From assembly GCF_003096355.1 (NCBI RefSeq), contig NZ_QEKI01000004.1, forward strand, positions 124,001-188,000: a DNA stretch of 64,000 nt. Reading direction: 5' to 3'. The stretch's first letter is position 1; every line of letters begins with the position of its first letter. This document shows, in pieces, positions 35,944 to 44,313 of the stretch. A model generated the notes under the pieces. The model had not been told where the DNA came from. It searched no databases and was given only the letters and a program-made list of their open reading frames with translations. The stretch is from Pontibacter virosus. GTDB lineage: Bacteria > Bacteroidota > Bacteroidia > Cytophagales > Hymenobacteraceae. The position numbers and the translations under genes are program-made.

Positions 35944-36843
35944 CTAGCTTCTCGGATGGTAATCCTTGATCACCTGCTTGAGGTAATCGCGGTCGAGGTG
36001 TGTATAGATTTCGGTGGTGGTGATGGACTCGTGGCCTAGCATCTCCTGCACGGCCCGCAGGTCGGCACCACCTTCGATCAGGTGTGTAGCGAAGGAGTGA
36101 CGGAAGGTATGGGGGCTCACCGTCTTCTGTATACCTGCCTTGGCGGCCAGATCTTTGATGATGGTGAACACCATTACCCGCGTGAGTTTGGCGCCGCGTC
36201 GGTTCAGGAACACATAATCTTCGTGGCCTTTCTTGATGGTGAGGTGACAGCGCACGCCTTCGCGGTAAAGCTGGATGTGCTTGAGCGCATCGCGCCCGAT
36301 GGGAACCAGTCGTTCTTTGTCGCCTTTACCGGCCACTTTCAGGAAGCCCATGTCTTCGTAAAGATTGCTTAGCTTCAGGTCCAGCAACTCCGATACACGC
36401 AGTCCGGAGCTATAGAGTGTCTCCAGCATGGCCCTGTTGCGCGTCCCCTCCGGTGTGGACAAGTCGATGGCGGCCAGCAGTTGCTCGATCTCGTGGAAGT
36501 GCAGCGTGTCGGGTAGCTTGCGGCTCAGTTTCGGGGCTTCGATGGTCTCGGTCGGGTCGGCAGTGAGCATGTCTTCCATGATCAGGAACTTGTAGAAGGC
36601 CCGTATACCTGACAGCGTGCGTGCCTGCGAATGTGGCGTCATCCCCAACTCGGCTACCCACTCCAGAAACTCACGAAGTATAGGCGGCGTCATTTGCTCG
36701 GGCTGCACCGTTATACCTTTTATATCCATAAAATCTGTCAGCTTCCGGATATCGCGCAGGTATGCTTCAACAGAATTCCCTGAAAGCGACTTTTCGAGGC
36801 GCAAATACTGTTCAAACTGGGTAATGCAGATGGACCACTTCAT
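35944..36843 (-). CDS. xerD: Site-specific tyrosine recombinase XerD
   Basis: The 299-residue protein has the XerC/XerD layout: an N-terminal SAM-like DNA-binding domain (FEQYLRLEKSLSGNSVEAYLRDIRKL) and a catalytic domain with all six residues. These are Arg in LYSSGLRVSELL (near 150), Lys in KVAGKGDKERLVPIG, His and Arg in SPHTFRHSFATHLIEGG (near 245-255), His in MLGHESITTTEIYTH, and the Tyr nucleophile in that last motif. It resolves chromosome dimers at dif, activated by FtsK (encoded at 27.2 kb). It is encoded alone, with no phage or integron features around, so it is the housekeeping type. XerD rather than XerC is the better guess from overall similarity. Confidence 0.92.
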   Translation of the reverse strand: MKWSICITQFEQYLRLEKSLSGNSVEAYLRDIRKLTDFMDIKGITVQPEQMTPPILREFLEWVAELGMTPHSQARTLSGIRAFYKFLIMEDMLTADPTETIEAPKLSRKLPDTLHFHEIEQLLAAIDLSTPEGTRNRAMLETLYSSGLRVSELLDLKLSNLYEDMGFLKVAGKGDKERLVPIGRDALKHIQLYREGVRCHLTIKKGHEDYVFLNRRGAKLTRVMVFTIIKDLAAKAGIQKTVSPHTFRHSFATHLIEGGADLRAVQEMLGHESITTTEIYTHLDRDYLKQVIKDYHPRS

Positions 36844-36903
36844 AGGTTGGTATTAAGGCAAAAGAGTAGCTGACAAAAACTTTCTTTTGTCAAAAAATCA
36901 AAG

Positions 36904-36911
36904 CAAAGATA
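36904..36911 (-). promoter_or_regulatory. Predicted -7 element for xerD
   Basis: The minus strand reads TATCTTTG followed by CTTTG, about 60 bases before the xerD ATG. The divergent aroQ gene starts at 36971, so the two share this 127-base gap. Confidence 0.55.
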
Positions 36912-36970
36912 GTTAATCCTTAAATTGCAACCGCTTAATTGCACCAGAATCACAACTTCACCTCAATACT

Positions 36971-37423
36971 ATGAAAATCCTCATCCTGAACGGTCCCAAC
37001 CTGAATCTTTTAGGCGTCCGCGAGAAATCTGTCTACGGTTCTGAATCGTTCGAGTCCTACTTTGAAGAACTCAAGGAGGCTTTCCCGGCCATGGAGTTGT
37101 CCTATTTCCAATCAAACACAGAAGGCGTGCTGATCGACAAGCTGCATGAAGTTGGTTTCAGTTACAAAGGCATCGTGTTTAACGGTGGTGCCTACACCCA
37201 TACCTCCCTGGCTCTTTCTGACGCCATTAAGGCGATCGAAGCTTCGGTAATTGAAGTGCACATTTCCAACGTGTACGCCCGCGACGCTTTTCGCCACAAA
37301 AGCATGCTGGCGCCTTTCTGCAAAGGGGTGATCACGGGTTTTGGACTGGAGAGTTATCGACTGGCACTGCAGTATTTTGAGCGCATGAAGCCCAAGCAAA
37401 TCGGTTTTGGGTCTAAAAAATAG
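36971..37423 (+). CDS. aroQ: 3-dehydroquinate dehydratase, type II
   Basis: The 150-residue enzyme dehydrates 3-dehydroquinate to 3-dehydroshikimate in the shikimate pathway. It has the type II landmarks: ILILNGPNLNLLGVREKSVYG at the N-terminus (with the catalytic Tyr in SVYG), YFQSNTEGVLIDKLHE, FNGGAYTHTSLALSDAI (near 75-90), VIEVHISNVYARDAFRHKS (His and Arg of the active site) and GVITGFGLESYRLAL. It forms dodecamers in other bacteria. It is divergent from xerD; the aminotransferase gene begins 81 bases downstream and may be co-transcribed. Confidence 0.97.
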   Translation: MKILILNGPNLNLLGVREKSVYGSESFESYFEELKEAFPAMELSYFQSNTEGVLIDKLHEVGFSYKGIVFNGGAYTHTSLALSDAIKAIEASVIEVHISNVYARDAFRHKSMLAPFCKGVITGFGLESYRLALQYFERMKPKQIGFGSKK

Positions 37424-37504
37424 TGTTCTTACACGCGGATTCCGTTCACTAAATATTTACCTTTTGCTATAGTAGCCTTACTATAATTCTTTATATTACC
37501 CTCC

Positions 37505-38566
37505 ATGTTGAATTTCTTTCCAGGACCGTCGAAGATATACCCGGAAGTGCGCAGCTACCTGACAGATGCGTACGACGAGGGGATTATGGATGCTCCGCAC
37601 CGCGGAGAACAGTTTGTACAGCTTTCCCGTGCCGTGGTGGGCTCGCTCAAGCGCCGGCTTAACATTCCGCAGGACTACTCTATTTTCTTTACCTCCTCTG
37701 CCACTGAGTGCTGGGAGGTCCTGATCCAAAGCCTAACCAAAAAGAAGAGCTTCCACATTTACAATGGCTCTTTTGGCGAAAAATGGTTTGAGTACGCCAA
37801 AAAAATTCGTCCGGAGGCAGCTGGCGTGCGTTTTGGCATCAACGAAGCTATGCCAGTGGAAGAACTTAACATCGGCACCGATACCGAACTGATCTGTATT
37901 ACCCAAAACGAAACCTCCAACGGGACGCAGGTAACGGCAGCTTCAATTCTTAACCTGCACAACCGCTTCCGCGATACGCTTACGGCCGTGGATGCCACCT
38001 CTTCCATGGCGGGCCTTAACCTCAAGTACATAAAAGCTGACATCTGGTTTGCCTCTGTGCAGAAGTGTTTTGGATTGCCGCCGGGCTTGGGTATACTCAT
38101 TTGCTCGCCGCGTGCCATCTTCCGGGCCAAGCAAATGAATGAGCGCAACCACTACAACAGCCTGGTGTCGCTCTACGAGAAAATGCTGAACTACCAGACG
38201 GTGCACACGCCGAACACACTCAACATCTACTTGCTCAAGCGCATGCTCGAGGACAGGCCTTTCATCAAGCAACTCGACATTGACCTGATTGACCGAGCCA
38301 ATGCGTTGTATGAGTTTTTCGGGCAGTTTACTGACTTCAAGCTGCTGATTGAAAACGAAGAGGTGCGCTCTAAAACAGTACTGGTACTGGAAGCAAACGA
38401 GCGGCTGGTGGAGGACATCAAAAAAAGGGCCTTGCATCACAACATCCGGCTGGGCAACGGCTACGGGCCATGGCAGCGCAACACCTTCCGGGTGGCCAAC
38501 TTCCCAGCCATCGGCAACGAGGAGTACGAAGAGCTTAAGCGCTTTTTCCTGCATTATTACGCCTAG
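37505..38566 (+). CDS. Class V aminotransferase (SerC-like)
   Basis: This 353-residue PLP enzyme belongs to the class V aminotransferases. It opens MLNFFPGPSKIYPEVRSYL, like phosphoserine aminotransferase, and has FFTSSATECWEVLIQSL, ITQNETSNGTQV, AVDATSSMAGL and the PLP-lysine in FASVQKCFGLPPGLG (near residue 186). The C-terminal part with NGYGPWQRNTFRVANFPAIGNEEYEEL fits a complete small domain. Serine synthesis is plausible, but Bacteroidota often carry another, more typical serC, and this one could instead act in a related transamination; I leave the gene unnamed. It follows aroQ on the same strand. Confidence 0.88.
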   Translation: MLNFFPGPSKIYPEVRSYLTDAYDEGIMDAPHRGEQFVQLSRAVVGSLKRRLNIPQDYSIFFTSSATECWEVLIQSLTKKKSFHIYNGSFGEKWFEYAKKIRPEAAGVRFGINEAMPVEELNIGTDTELICITQNETSNGTQVTAASILNLHNRFRDTLTAVDATSSMAGLNLKYIKADIWFASVQKCFGLPPGLGILICSPRAIFRAKQMNERNHYNSLVSLYEKMLNYQTVHTPNTLNIYLLKRMLEDRPFIKQLDIDLIDRANALYEFFGQFTDFKLLIENEEVRSKTVLVLEANERLVEDIKKRALHHNIRLGNGYGPWQRNTFRVANFPAIGNEEYEELKRFFLHYYA

Positions 38567-38669
38567 GAATCATACCTTTGCGGCTTGTTAGCTGAATTGC
38601 TAGTAGCAGTTCAGTGTATACCTACACCTAATTGTTTGTGTTTCAAACAGTTTAACAACTAACAAAGCA

Positions 38670-39248
38670 ATGATTCAGGAAATGTTCAGTTTCAAGGAAA
38701 TCGCGTCTGTCACACTTATACTATTCGCGGTAATCGACATCCTCGGCTCCATTCCCATCATCATCGACCTCCGCAAGCGCGAAGGCAAGATTGAGTCTGA
38801 GAAAGCTACGATCATTTCAGGTGTTCTGATGATCGCTTTTCTATTTGTGGGCGATGGCATCCTGAAGCTCTTCGGCATCGATTTTGAGTCTTTTGCAATG
38901 GCAGGTGCTATCATCATCTTCCTCATCGGTTTGGAGATGATTTTGGGGAAAGACCTGTTCCACTCCGACCCGGAGGTGAAGAGCGGCTCCATCGTGCCGC
39001 TGGCTTTCCCGCTTATTGTAGGGGCCGGCACCATGACCACGCTACTGTCCTTACGAGCAGCCTACTCGCTGCCGAACGTGCTGGTAGGTATCGTCCTGAA
39101 CCTCATGTTCGTCTACATCGTTCTAAAAGCTTCGCCCTGGCTGGAACGCAAGCTTGGCAAGGCGGGTGCCAACGTGCTCCGCAAAGTGTTCGGCGTTATC
39201 TTGCTGGCCATCGCCATCAAACTATTCAAAACGAACCTCCCTGTTTAA
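38670..39248 (+). CDS. MarC family membrane protein (UPF0056)
   Basis: This 192-residue integral membrane protein has about six helices and matches the MarC/UPF0056 family: FKEIASVTLILFAVIDILGSIPIIIDL at the N-terminus, FAMAGAIIIFLIGLEMILG, and the conserved SGSIVPLAFPLIVGAGTMTTLLSL. Its size is normal. The family's transport substrate is unknown; the old link to multiple antibiotic resistance has not held up. The gene lies between the aminotransferase and rnhA on the same strand, with short gaps partly filled by repeats. Confidence 0.92.
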   Translation: MIQEMFSFKEIASVTLILFAVIDILGSIPIIIDLRKREGKIESEKATIISGVLMIAFLFVGDGILKLFGIDFESFAMAGAIIIFLIGLEMILGKDLFHSDPEVKSGSIVPLAFPLIVGAGTMTTLLSLRAAYSLPNVLVGIVLNLMFVYIVLKASPWLERKLGKAGANVLRKVFGVILLAIAIKLFKTNLPV

Positions 39249-39278
39249 ATTAGTGATTAAGTGAATGATTGATTGTTA

Positions 39279-39477
39279 TTAATTTTTGAATGAGTGATGG
39301 AGTGGATGAGTGATTTAATTCTTTTAATGATGTCTTGATGATTCATCCATTAGAAAATAACTCCACACTCCCAGACCTGGCGTTATTCACACAATCAAAT
39401 CCCCCACTCATTCACTCAACCGCTAACTCACTAAATAGAAACTCACTCATCCACACAATCACTCATTCAAAAATTAA
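39279..39477. repeat. MITE-like element with 35-bp inverted arms, next to rnhA
   Basis: The arm 39279-39313 (starting TTAATTTTTGAATGAGTGAT) and the reverse complement of 39443-39477 agree at 33 of 35 positions; 129 bases lie between them. The interior has no reading frame and consists of AT-rich text plus more ACTCATTCACTC words. The element ends three bases before the rnhA ATG, so it must contain or displace the rnhA promoter. Confidence 0.7.
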
Positions 39478-39480
39478 AAC

Positions 39481-39945
39481 ATGATCGAGCTTTTTACAGA
39501 CGGTGCATCACGAGGGAATCCGGGTCCGGGTGGGTATGGGACCATACTGCGTTGGAAAAACCACGAGAAGGAACTGACTGCCGGCTTTCGCAAAACCACG
39601 AACAACCGCATGGAATTGCTCGCTGTGATTGTGGGGCTCGAAGCGATCACCAAGCCGGGCATACCTGTCACAGTCTACTCTGACTCTAAATATGTGGTGG
39701 ATGCCGTGGAAAAGCGCTGGGTCTTTGGCTGGCAGAAGAAGGGCTTTTCCGGCAAAGCCAACGGCGACCTTTGGGCACGTTTCCTACGGGTATACGCCAA
39801 ACACAACGTCCGCTTCGTCTGGATTAGAGGACACGCCGGCCATCCCGAGAACGAGCGTTGCGATGAACTAGCGGTTGCCAGTGCCCTGTCTCCGAATTTG
39901 CTGATAGACGAGGGGTTTGAGTCGGGGCAGTTTAATTCAAAATAG
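39481..39945 (+). CDS. rnhA: Ribonuclease HI
   Basis: The 154-residue enzyme cuts the RNA strand of RNA-DNA hybrids. It has the RNase HI active site: IELFTDGASRGNPGPGGYG (first Asp), TNNRMELLAVIVGLEAI (Glu), TVYSDSKYVVDAV (second Asp), WIRGHAGHPENERCDELAV (His and last Asp). The basic protrusion (KRWVFGWQKKGFSGKANGDLW) is present. It is a complete, normal-length protein. Its start codon lies directly against the inverted-repeat element at 39279-39477. Confidence 0.97.
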   Translation: MIELFTDGASRGNPGPGGYGTILRWKNHEKELTAGFRKTTNNRMELLAVIVGLEAITKPGIPVTVYSDSKYVVDAVEKRWVFGWQKKGFSGKANGDLWARFLRVYAKHNVRFVWIRGHAGHPENERCDELAVASALSPNLLIDEGFESGQFNSK

Positions 39946-40052
39946 TAAACTTTTTGCTTTAGCTGGGTTTGCAACTGGCGTAGCGGTGGCTTTTCAGGTA
40001 TAGCGATCTGTATTGCTTTATAGTAACTGCTGTTGCAGGTATACCATCTATC

Positions 40053-40172
40053 GCTTCGCCTGTGCGGCGGTCACCTACTTTTTTCCTTGATGGAAAGAAA
40101 GGGGCCCCCTTCAGTAGGCAAAAAATCAATACACTCCAAATCGGGGCCCCTCCCCCCACTCGCTGAACGCTC
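40053..40172 (-). repeat. GCTTCGCCTGTGCGGCGG repeat, copy 2 (longer)
   Basis: It is inverted relative to copy 1 at 30283-30370. The ends and the TCAAGGAAAAAAGT core agree, but this copy has two extra G/C-runs (GGGGCCCCCTTC near 40101 and GGGGCCCCTCCCCCC near 40143) where copy 1 has none. Confidence 0.65.
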
Positions 40173-40350
40173 TTGACAGGGGACCCCTGCACCCCCAACA
40201 CAAAATCGTCGTTTGTACACTTGGCACAGCTATGTTTTCGTCGTGGGCGTGCAAGTAAGCCTTGTTATACCTGACAGTGGTGTGTAGTAGAGGAAACAAC
40301 AGCACTTATACCTGTGAACTACAGCGCTTATACCTTTGAAATAGCAGCTA

Positions 40351-40400
40351 CAGATTCCCCGCCTTAGACAAGGAGGGGTTAGGGGTGGTTGGACCCGGTA
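40351..40400 (+). repeat. CCCCTCCTT hairpin repeat, copy 2
   Basis: CAGATTCCCCGCCTTAGAC, AAGGAGGGGTTAGGGGTGG and TTGGACCCGGTA align with the minus-strand reading of 30106-30154. A partial relative (GATTCCCCTCTTGAGAGGGG) is at 40452. Confidence 0.65.
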
Positions 40401-40678
40401 TTTGCAACAGAAACCATCGGGCTTACATCTTAGCAATGACAGTGGCAGGAGATTCCCCTCTTGAGAGGGGCAGGGGTGTGTAATAGCAACTGCTTAACCT
40501 CCCTTCAACCAAGATCCTTTCAGGATGACAAAGAGAAATTGTTAGTAGCAGAAGTCGCCCTTGGGGGTATGGGCCCTCGACAAAAAAGGGGGTAGGGGAA
40601 TGTCAATCGTGCAAGAAAATCCTGAAAATCCTTTAATCCTGTGAATCCTGATTCTGACAAAAGAAAGTAGAAACCCCC

Positions 40679-40686
40679 TATCTTTG
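40679..40686 (+). promoter_or_regulatory. Predicted -7 element for the TrmN6-like gene
   Basis: TATCTTTG followed by CC, 48 bases before the TTG start at 40734. Confidence 0.6.
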
Positions 40687-40733
40687 CCCTCACAACTACT
40701 CATTAATCATTACCCACTGTTCATTAATAAGCC

Positions 40734-41450
40734 TTGCCCAATATCTACTTCCAATTCAAACAGTTCCGAATCAACCAGGACCAGTGCGCGATGAAGGTCT
40801 GCACGGACTCCTGTGTGTTTGGGGCCTATGTGCAGGCGCGTCAGGCGAAACAGATATTAGATATCGGAGCGGGAACGGGCTTGTTGGCGCTGATGGTGGC
40901 GCAGCGGTCGGAGGCAGTGGTGGAAGCCGTAGAGATAAACCCGGGGGCGCAGGTACAGGCAGCACAGAACTTTGCCGAAAGCCCATGGCCGGAACGTCTG
41001 AAACTGCATCCCATGCCCTTGCAGGACTTTGCAAAAAGCTGCACCCAGCAATACGATGTGGTTATGTCGAACCCGCCTTTTTTTCTGGCTTCGCTCAAGT
41101 CTGATGATGCCGCTAAGAACACGGCCAAACATACCGGTGACCTGCTCTTTGAAGACATTCTGGCCTTTGCACAAAAACACCTGGCGCCGGAAGGAAGGCT
41201 ATACCTGTTACTCCCGCCAGCAGAGGCAAATCACTTTGCGGACATTGCCAAAGCGCACGCGCTATACCTGGCCGAAACCCTGGAGGTATATACCCGCACT
41301 GGCGGCAAGTGCATTCGCCATGTCCAGGCTTATACCTTCGAGCCGACAAGGCAGGCAGTTACTAAAACCCTCAACATCCGCAAAGAAGACGGGAAAACCT
41401 ATACCGCAGACTTTATAGCACTGCTACGGGACTACTACCTGATCTTCTAA
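40734..41450 (+). CDS. tRNA1(Val) (adenine(37)-N6)-methyltransferase-like
   Basis: This 238-residue SAM-dependent methyltransferase starts at TTG (40734-40736), since an in-frame TAA lies two codons upstream. It begins FQFKQFRINQDQCAMKVCTDSCVFGAY, the usual N-terminus of the TrmN6 (YfiC) family. Motif I is ILDIGAGTGLLALMVAQR (about 41-58) and the N6-adenine catalytic motif is DVVMSNPPFFLAS (about 108-120). YfiC/TrmN6 methylates A37 of tRNA(Val) in E. coli. The motifs and length fit, and no neighbour offers another role. Five AGGTATA-family sites fall within or just after it. Confidence 0.88.
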   Translation: MPNIYFQFKQFRINQDQCAMKVCTDSCVFGAYVQARQAKQILDIGAGTGLLALMVAQRSEAVVEAVEINPGAQVQAAQNFAESPWPERLKLHPMPLQDFAKSCTQQYDVVMSNPPFFLASLKSDDAAKNTAKHTGDLLFEDILAFAQKHLAPEGRLYLLLPPAEANHFADIAKAHALYLAETLEVYTRTGGKCIRHVQAYTFEPTRQAVTKTLNIRKEDGKTYTADFIALLRDYYLIF

Positions 41451-41471
41451 AACAGCCAGAAGCTATACCTG

Positions 41472-42821
41472 CTAATGGGTTGCTTTTACCTTTTCGACTT
41501 CCACAAAGTCAATCCCATACGCCTTGAGTTCTTCCAGCACAGGCTCGTATAAGTCCGGGTAGATGGGGATAACGACTCCCCGACGGTCGATTTTACCTTG
41601 CAGCAGGAGTTTTGCCAGTATACCTACCGGCAGACCCACGGTTTTGGCCATGGCAGTCTGCACCTCGTCGTCGCCCAACACGACCAGCGAAGAAGTGAGT
41701 TCGTGCTGCTCACCGTCCAGTTCGTATTCAAATAGGTGCTGCATCACGATCATGTCTTTGTCGCCGGTTTCCAGTTTCCATTTGCCAACCAGTATCTTTT
41801 CTAACACCTGCGCCGGTGTGGCGGCTTGCATCCCGAGGGGCGTTTCTTCAAACAAACCGAGCCACTCCAGTTTACTGATGATCTCACCCTCAGGGGCTAT
41901 ACCTATGTAGCGGCACAGCCGCTGCTGCGGTGTCTCTTCAGCAAAGGCAGCCGGCGGAAGGAAAGCCTCCAGGTAACTGCGGTGCGTCATGCTGTCCACA
42001 CCTTCCAAGTCATAGCTGTCGTCGGTGAGGCCCAGTTGCACAAACACATCCCAGGCGGCGCAATAGCCAATACGGCGCAGCGTACCCCGCAGCATGGTCG
42101 GGATGTCCATTAGACCATAATGTTCCCGGTAGCTGAGCGAGTCGCGGTTGGCGTAGCCATCGAAGTGGCCGTAGCCCTCCACGTACAGTTCATCGGTGCG
42201 TTTGAATAGCTGGTGATACGGAATGTACTTGTATTCACCGTTCTTGATGTATTTGGCTGTCCCCTGCCCTGCCAGCACCACGTTTCGCGGGTTCCAGCTA
42301 AACTTGTAGTTCCAGGGGTTGTTATCTGATTCAGGCGCCACCAGTCCGCCAGTATACGATTTGAAGGAAGTTATTTTGCCACCCATCCCTTGCACCCGCC
42401 GAATCACCGCCATTGCCGACATGTGGTCTATACCTGGGTCTAAACCCGACTCCATCAGAATGGTGAGGTTCTTTTGTTTGGCCTCTTCATGCAGTTCCCT
42501 GAATTCCGGCGAAACGTAGGAGGCGGTGATCAAATGCTTCTCCTGCTTCATACACTCACGGGCAACCTCAATGTGAAAGATCGCTGGCAGAAGCGATATC
42601 ACGAGGTCGGCTTTGCTTACCTCAGCAGCCCGTTGCGCCTCGTCGTGCACGTTAAAAACAATTGCCTCTGCAAAGTCTAGCTGCGCGATCCTGTCCCGAA
42701 GATGATCCACGTTGATATCGCCGATGGTGATGTGCCAGTTTTCGGAAGGCGCGTTTTGTAACAGGTACTGGATAAGTGAAGAGGCGGAGCGACCGGCCCC
42801 GAGTAGGAGTATTTTTTTCAT
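41472..42821 (-). CDS. Saccharopine dehydrogenase-like oxidoreductase
   Basis: From the ATG at 42819-42821 (MKKILLLGAGRSASSLIQYLL) the protein has 449 residues; 17 further upstream codons are unlikely. It has an N-terminal Rossmann fold (LLGAGRSASS, then ADLVISLLPAIFHIEVAREC), the ESGLDPGIDHMSAM motif near residue 118, and a saccharopine dehydrogenase C-terminal domain. Members act in lysine metabolism (saccharopine formation or breakdown, also as part of bifunctional AASS in eukaryotes) or in polyamine synthesis as carboxynorspermidine synthase. The GLDPGIDHMSAM version is of the saccharopine-reductase kind, but the exact substrate is not fixed by sequence alone. The gene is monocistronic. 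Confidence 0.88.
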   Translation of the reverse strand: MKKILLLGAGRSASSLIQYLLQNAPSENWHITIGDINVDHLRDRIAQLDFAEAIVFNVHDEAQRAAEVSKADLVISLLPAIFHIEVARECMKQEKHLITASYVSPEFRELHEEAKQKNLTILMESGLDPGIDHMSAMAVIRRVQGMGGKITSFKSYTGGLVAPESDNNPWNYKFSWNPRNVVLAGQGTAKYIKNGEYKYIPYHQLFKRTDELYVEGYGHFDGYANRDSLSYREHYGLMDIPTMLRGTLRRIGYCAAWDVFVQLGLTDDSYDLEGVDSMTHRSYLEAFLPPAAFAEETPQQRLCRYIGIAPEGEIISKLEWLGLFEETPLGMQAATPAQVLEKILVGKWKLETGDKDMIVMQHLFEYELDGEQHELTSSLVVLGDDEVQTAMAKTVGLPVGILAKLLLQGKIDRRGVVIPIYPDLYEPVLEELKAYGIDFVEVEKVKATH

Positions 42822-42948
42822 AGCATTCGTGTCGTTGCGTTTGAATTTAGCAATAACCACCTGCAAGGCCAACCTTTTGCATTGTTTTATCAGAATATTC
42901 CGTTAAATTTATAGCCCTTTTCTAATTTTTATACCTACAAGGTCTTAA

Positions 42949-43434
42949 ATGGCAAGTGAGCTGAATATACATATCTGCATTGACGTACTGGACTCGGCAG
43001 AAGAACTTACCCAACAGGAGCGCGACGCGATAGTGCTTGCTCAAGAAACGGCAAACGATGCCTACGCCCCTTACTCTAACTTTTTGGTCGGCGCCGCTTT
43101 GGTCCTGGAAGACGACACCATGTTCAAAGGCAGCAACCAGGAGAATGCCGCCTACCCTTCCGGCCTCTGCGCTGAGCGTACTGCCCTGTTCGCCATGAGC
43201 GCCCATTATCCGAACAAAAAAATAAAGCTGATCGCCGTGACTGCCCGTCGCAGAAGCGAACAGCATTTCCTCCCAGCCATGCCATGCGGTGCCTGTCGCC
43301 AGGTGATGGCCGAGTATGAGCACAAACAGGGAGATCCCATACCTGTACTACTGCAGGGCCCCGAAGGTAAATTCTACCGCCTCCGCTCTGTAGGCGACCT
43401 GCTGCCCTTCCAGTTCAATAAAGAACATTTGTAA
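42949..43434 (+). CDS. cdd: Cytidine deaminase
   Basis: The 161-residue enzyme deaminates cytidine and deoxycytidine to the uracil forms in pyrimidine salvage. It carries the zinc site: NAAYPSGLCAERTALF (Cys-Ala-Glu, near residue 77) and MPCGACRQVM (the CxxC pair, near 110-120). The upstream part APYSNFLVGAALVLEDDTMFKGSNQENAAYPS gives the nucleoside-binding residues (FxVGA, N-x-E). Small, tetrameric type. Its gene is divergent from the saccharopine-dehydrogenase-like gene. Confidence 0.96.
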   Translation: MASELNIHICIDVLDSAEELTQQERDAIVLAQETANDAYAPYSNFLVGAALVLEDDTMFKGSNQENAAYPSGLCAERTALFAMSAHYPNKKIKLIAVTARRRSEQHFLPAMPCGACRQVMAEYEHKQGDPIPVLLQGPEGKFYRLRSVGDLLPFQFNKEHL

Positions 43435-43553
43435 GTTTGGGGGTTGGAGAGTTGAGGAGTTTGAGAGTTTAATTGTAGCGACGTTATACCATAACGTCTT
43501 GTGAGGGTAGCCAACGGCCTCGAGGGCAGGTATAGCAAACGTAAACACTTGTG

Positions 43554-43585
43554 GAGGCAAATCGCAACCTGTTCGAATCGTGCAC
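43554..43585 (-). repeat. REP-like element with GTCGCGAC core, copy 4 (inverted, diverged)
   Basis: Read on the minus strand it is GTGCACGATTCGAACAG, then GTTGCGATTTGCC; the second half of the palindrome is lost. It lies in the 240-base gap after cdd, among AGTTT/GAGAGTT words (43437-43473), one AGGTATA (near 43530) and TTAACCATTCAACAATC words (43600). Confidence 0.5.
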
Positions 43586-43674
43586 CCAACCCTCAACAAT
43601 TTAACCATTCAACAATCTAAAAATCACTCCACCACTCATTCACTAAATCACTAAATCACTCAATCAATTCCACC

Positions 43675-44313
43675 ATGGAGCATAAGCTGATAGTGCCGCG
43701 TACAGCCCGCTACTATACCTTGGGAACGCCCTCAGAGCAGACACGCGACTTGTGGGTGGTATGCCATGGCTATGGTCAGCTGGCCCGTTATTTTCTGCGC
43801 CACTTTGCCGTGCTGGATGATGGCAATACCGTGGTCGTGGCACCAGAGGCACTTTCCCGCTTTTACCTGGATGGCTTTTCGGGACGGGTCGGCGCTACCT
43901 GGATGACGAAGGAAGACCGGCTCTCTGAAATAGAGGACCAATCGACCTACCTGAACTTACTACTACAGAAACTCCTGCAGCAAGTACCAGTTGGCGTGCG
44001 GGTGCATGTGCTGGGCTTTTCGCAAGGGGGCGCTACAGTATGCCGCTGGCTTGCTACCAATAAAGTGCCATGCCAACACCTTATGCTCTGGGCTGCCTCC
44101 TTTCCTGAGGACATTGCTTTTGAATCAGGCAAAGCGGCGTTTGAAGGTATAGCGGTGGATGTGGTGTATGGCACACAGGACGAGTTTATCACACCAGAGA
44201 AGCTCCAGCACCAACAGGATATCATGCAGGGCCTCGGCATTTCGCCCCAAGTCCATACCTACGAAGGAGGACACACTATTTTCCCAGAGCTGCTGCAAAA
44301 GTTAAAGTCATAA
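43675..44313 (+). CDS. Alpha/beta hydrolase (carboxylesterase/phospholipase type)
   Basis: This 212-residue protein is of the small esterase type (Abhydrolase_2, YpfH/EstB-like). It has the oxyanion region WVVCHGYGQLARYFL (about 27-42), the nucleophile elbow HVLGFSQGGATVC (Ser near 116), an Asp in VVYGTQDEFITPE, and the catalytic His in YEGGHTIFPELL near the C-terminus. The triad is therefore complete. There is no signal peptide, so it acts in the cytoplasm. The substrate is unknown; such enzymes split short acyl esters. A long word-repeat region lies before it. Confidence 0.88.
   Translation: MEHKLIVPRTARYYTLGTPSEQTRDLWVVCHGYGQLARYFLRHFAVLDDGNTVVVAPEALSRFYLDGFSGRVGATWMTKEDRLSEIEDQSTYLNLLLQKLLQQVPVGVRVHVLGFSQGGATVCRWLATNKVPCQHLMLWAASFPEDIAFESGKAAFEGIAVDVVYGTQDEFITPEKLQHQQDIMQGLGISPQVHTYEGGHTIFPELLQKLKS

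Larger units (their letters stand above)
39946..40733. other. Gene-free repeat island
   Basis: I see no gene in these 788 bases. It holds five AGGTATA-family sites (near 39998, 40037, 40266, 40309 and 40330), an inverted GCTTCGCCTGTGCGGCGG repeat (40053-40172), CCCCTCCTT hairpin copies (40351-40400 and 40452-40480), a GATCCTTTCAGGATGACA fragment (40507-40530) and a string of AATCCTGAAAATCC-like words (40617-40657). The promoter of the methyltransferase is at the right end. Confidence 0.7.

Noticed and set aside
35944..36843. Tyrosine recombinase as a sign of an integrated element
   Set aside because: It is the housekeeping XerD type with no phage, integron or attachment-site features nearby.
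39240..39480. Regular ACTCATTCACTC words suggested a CRISPR-like array
   Set aside because: The units are short, degenerate and inverted across the element; there are no equal spacers and no cas genes.
43565..43585. GTTCGAATC looks like the T-loop of a tRNA
   Set aside because: No acceptor or anticodon stem can be drawn around it, and it is part of a diverged copy of the GTCGCGAC repeat.
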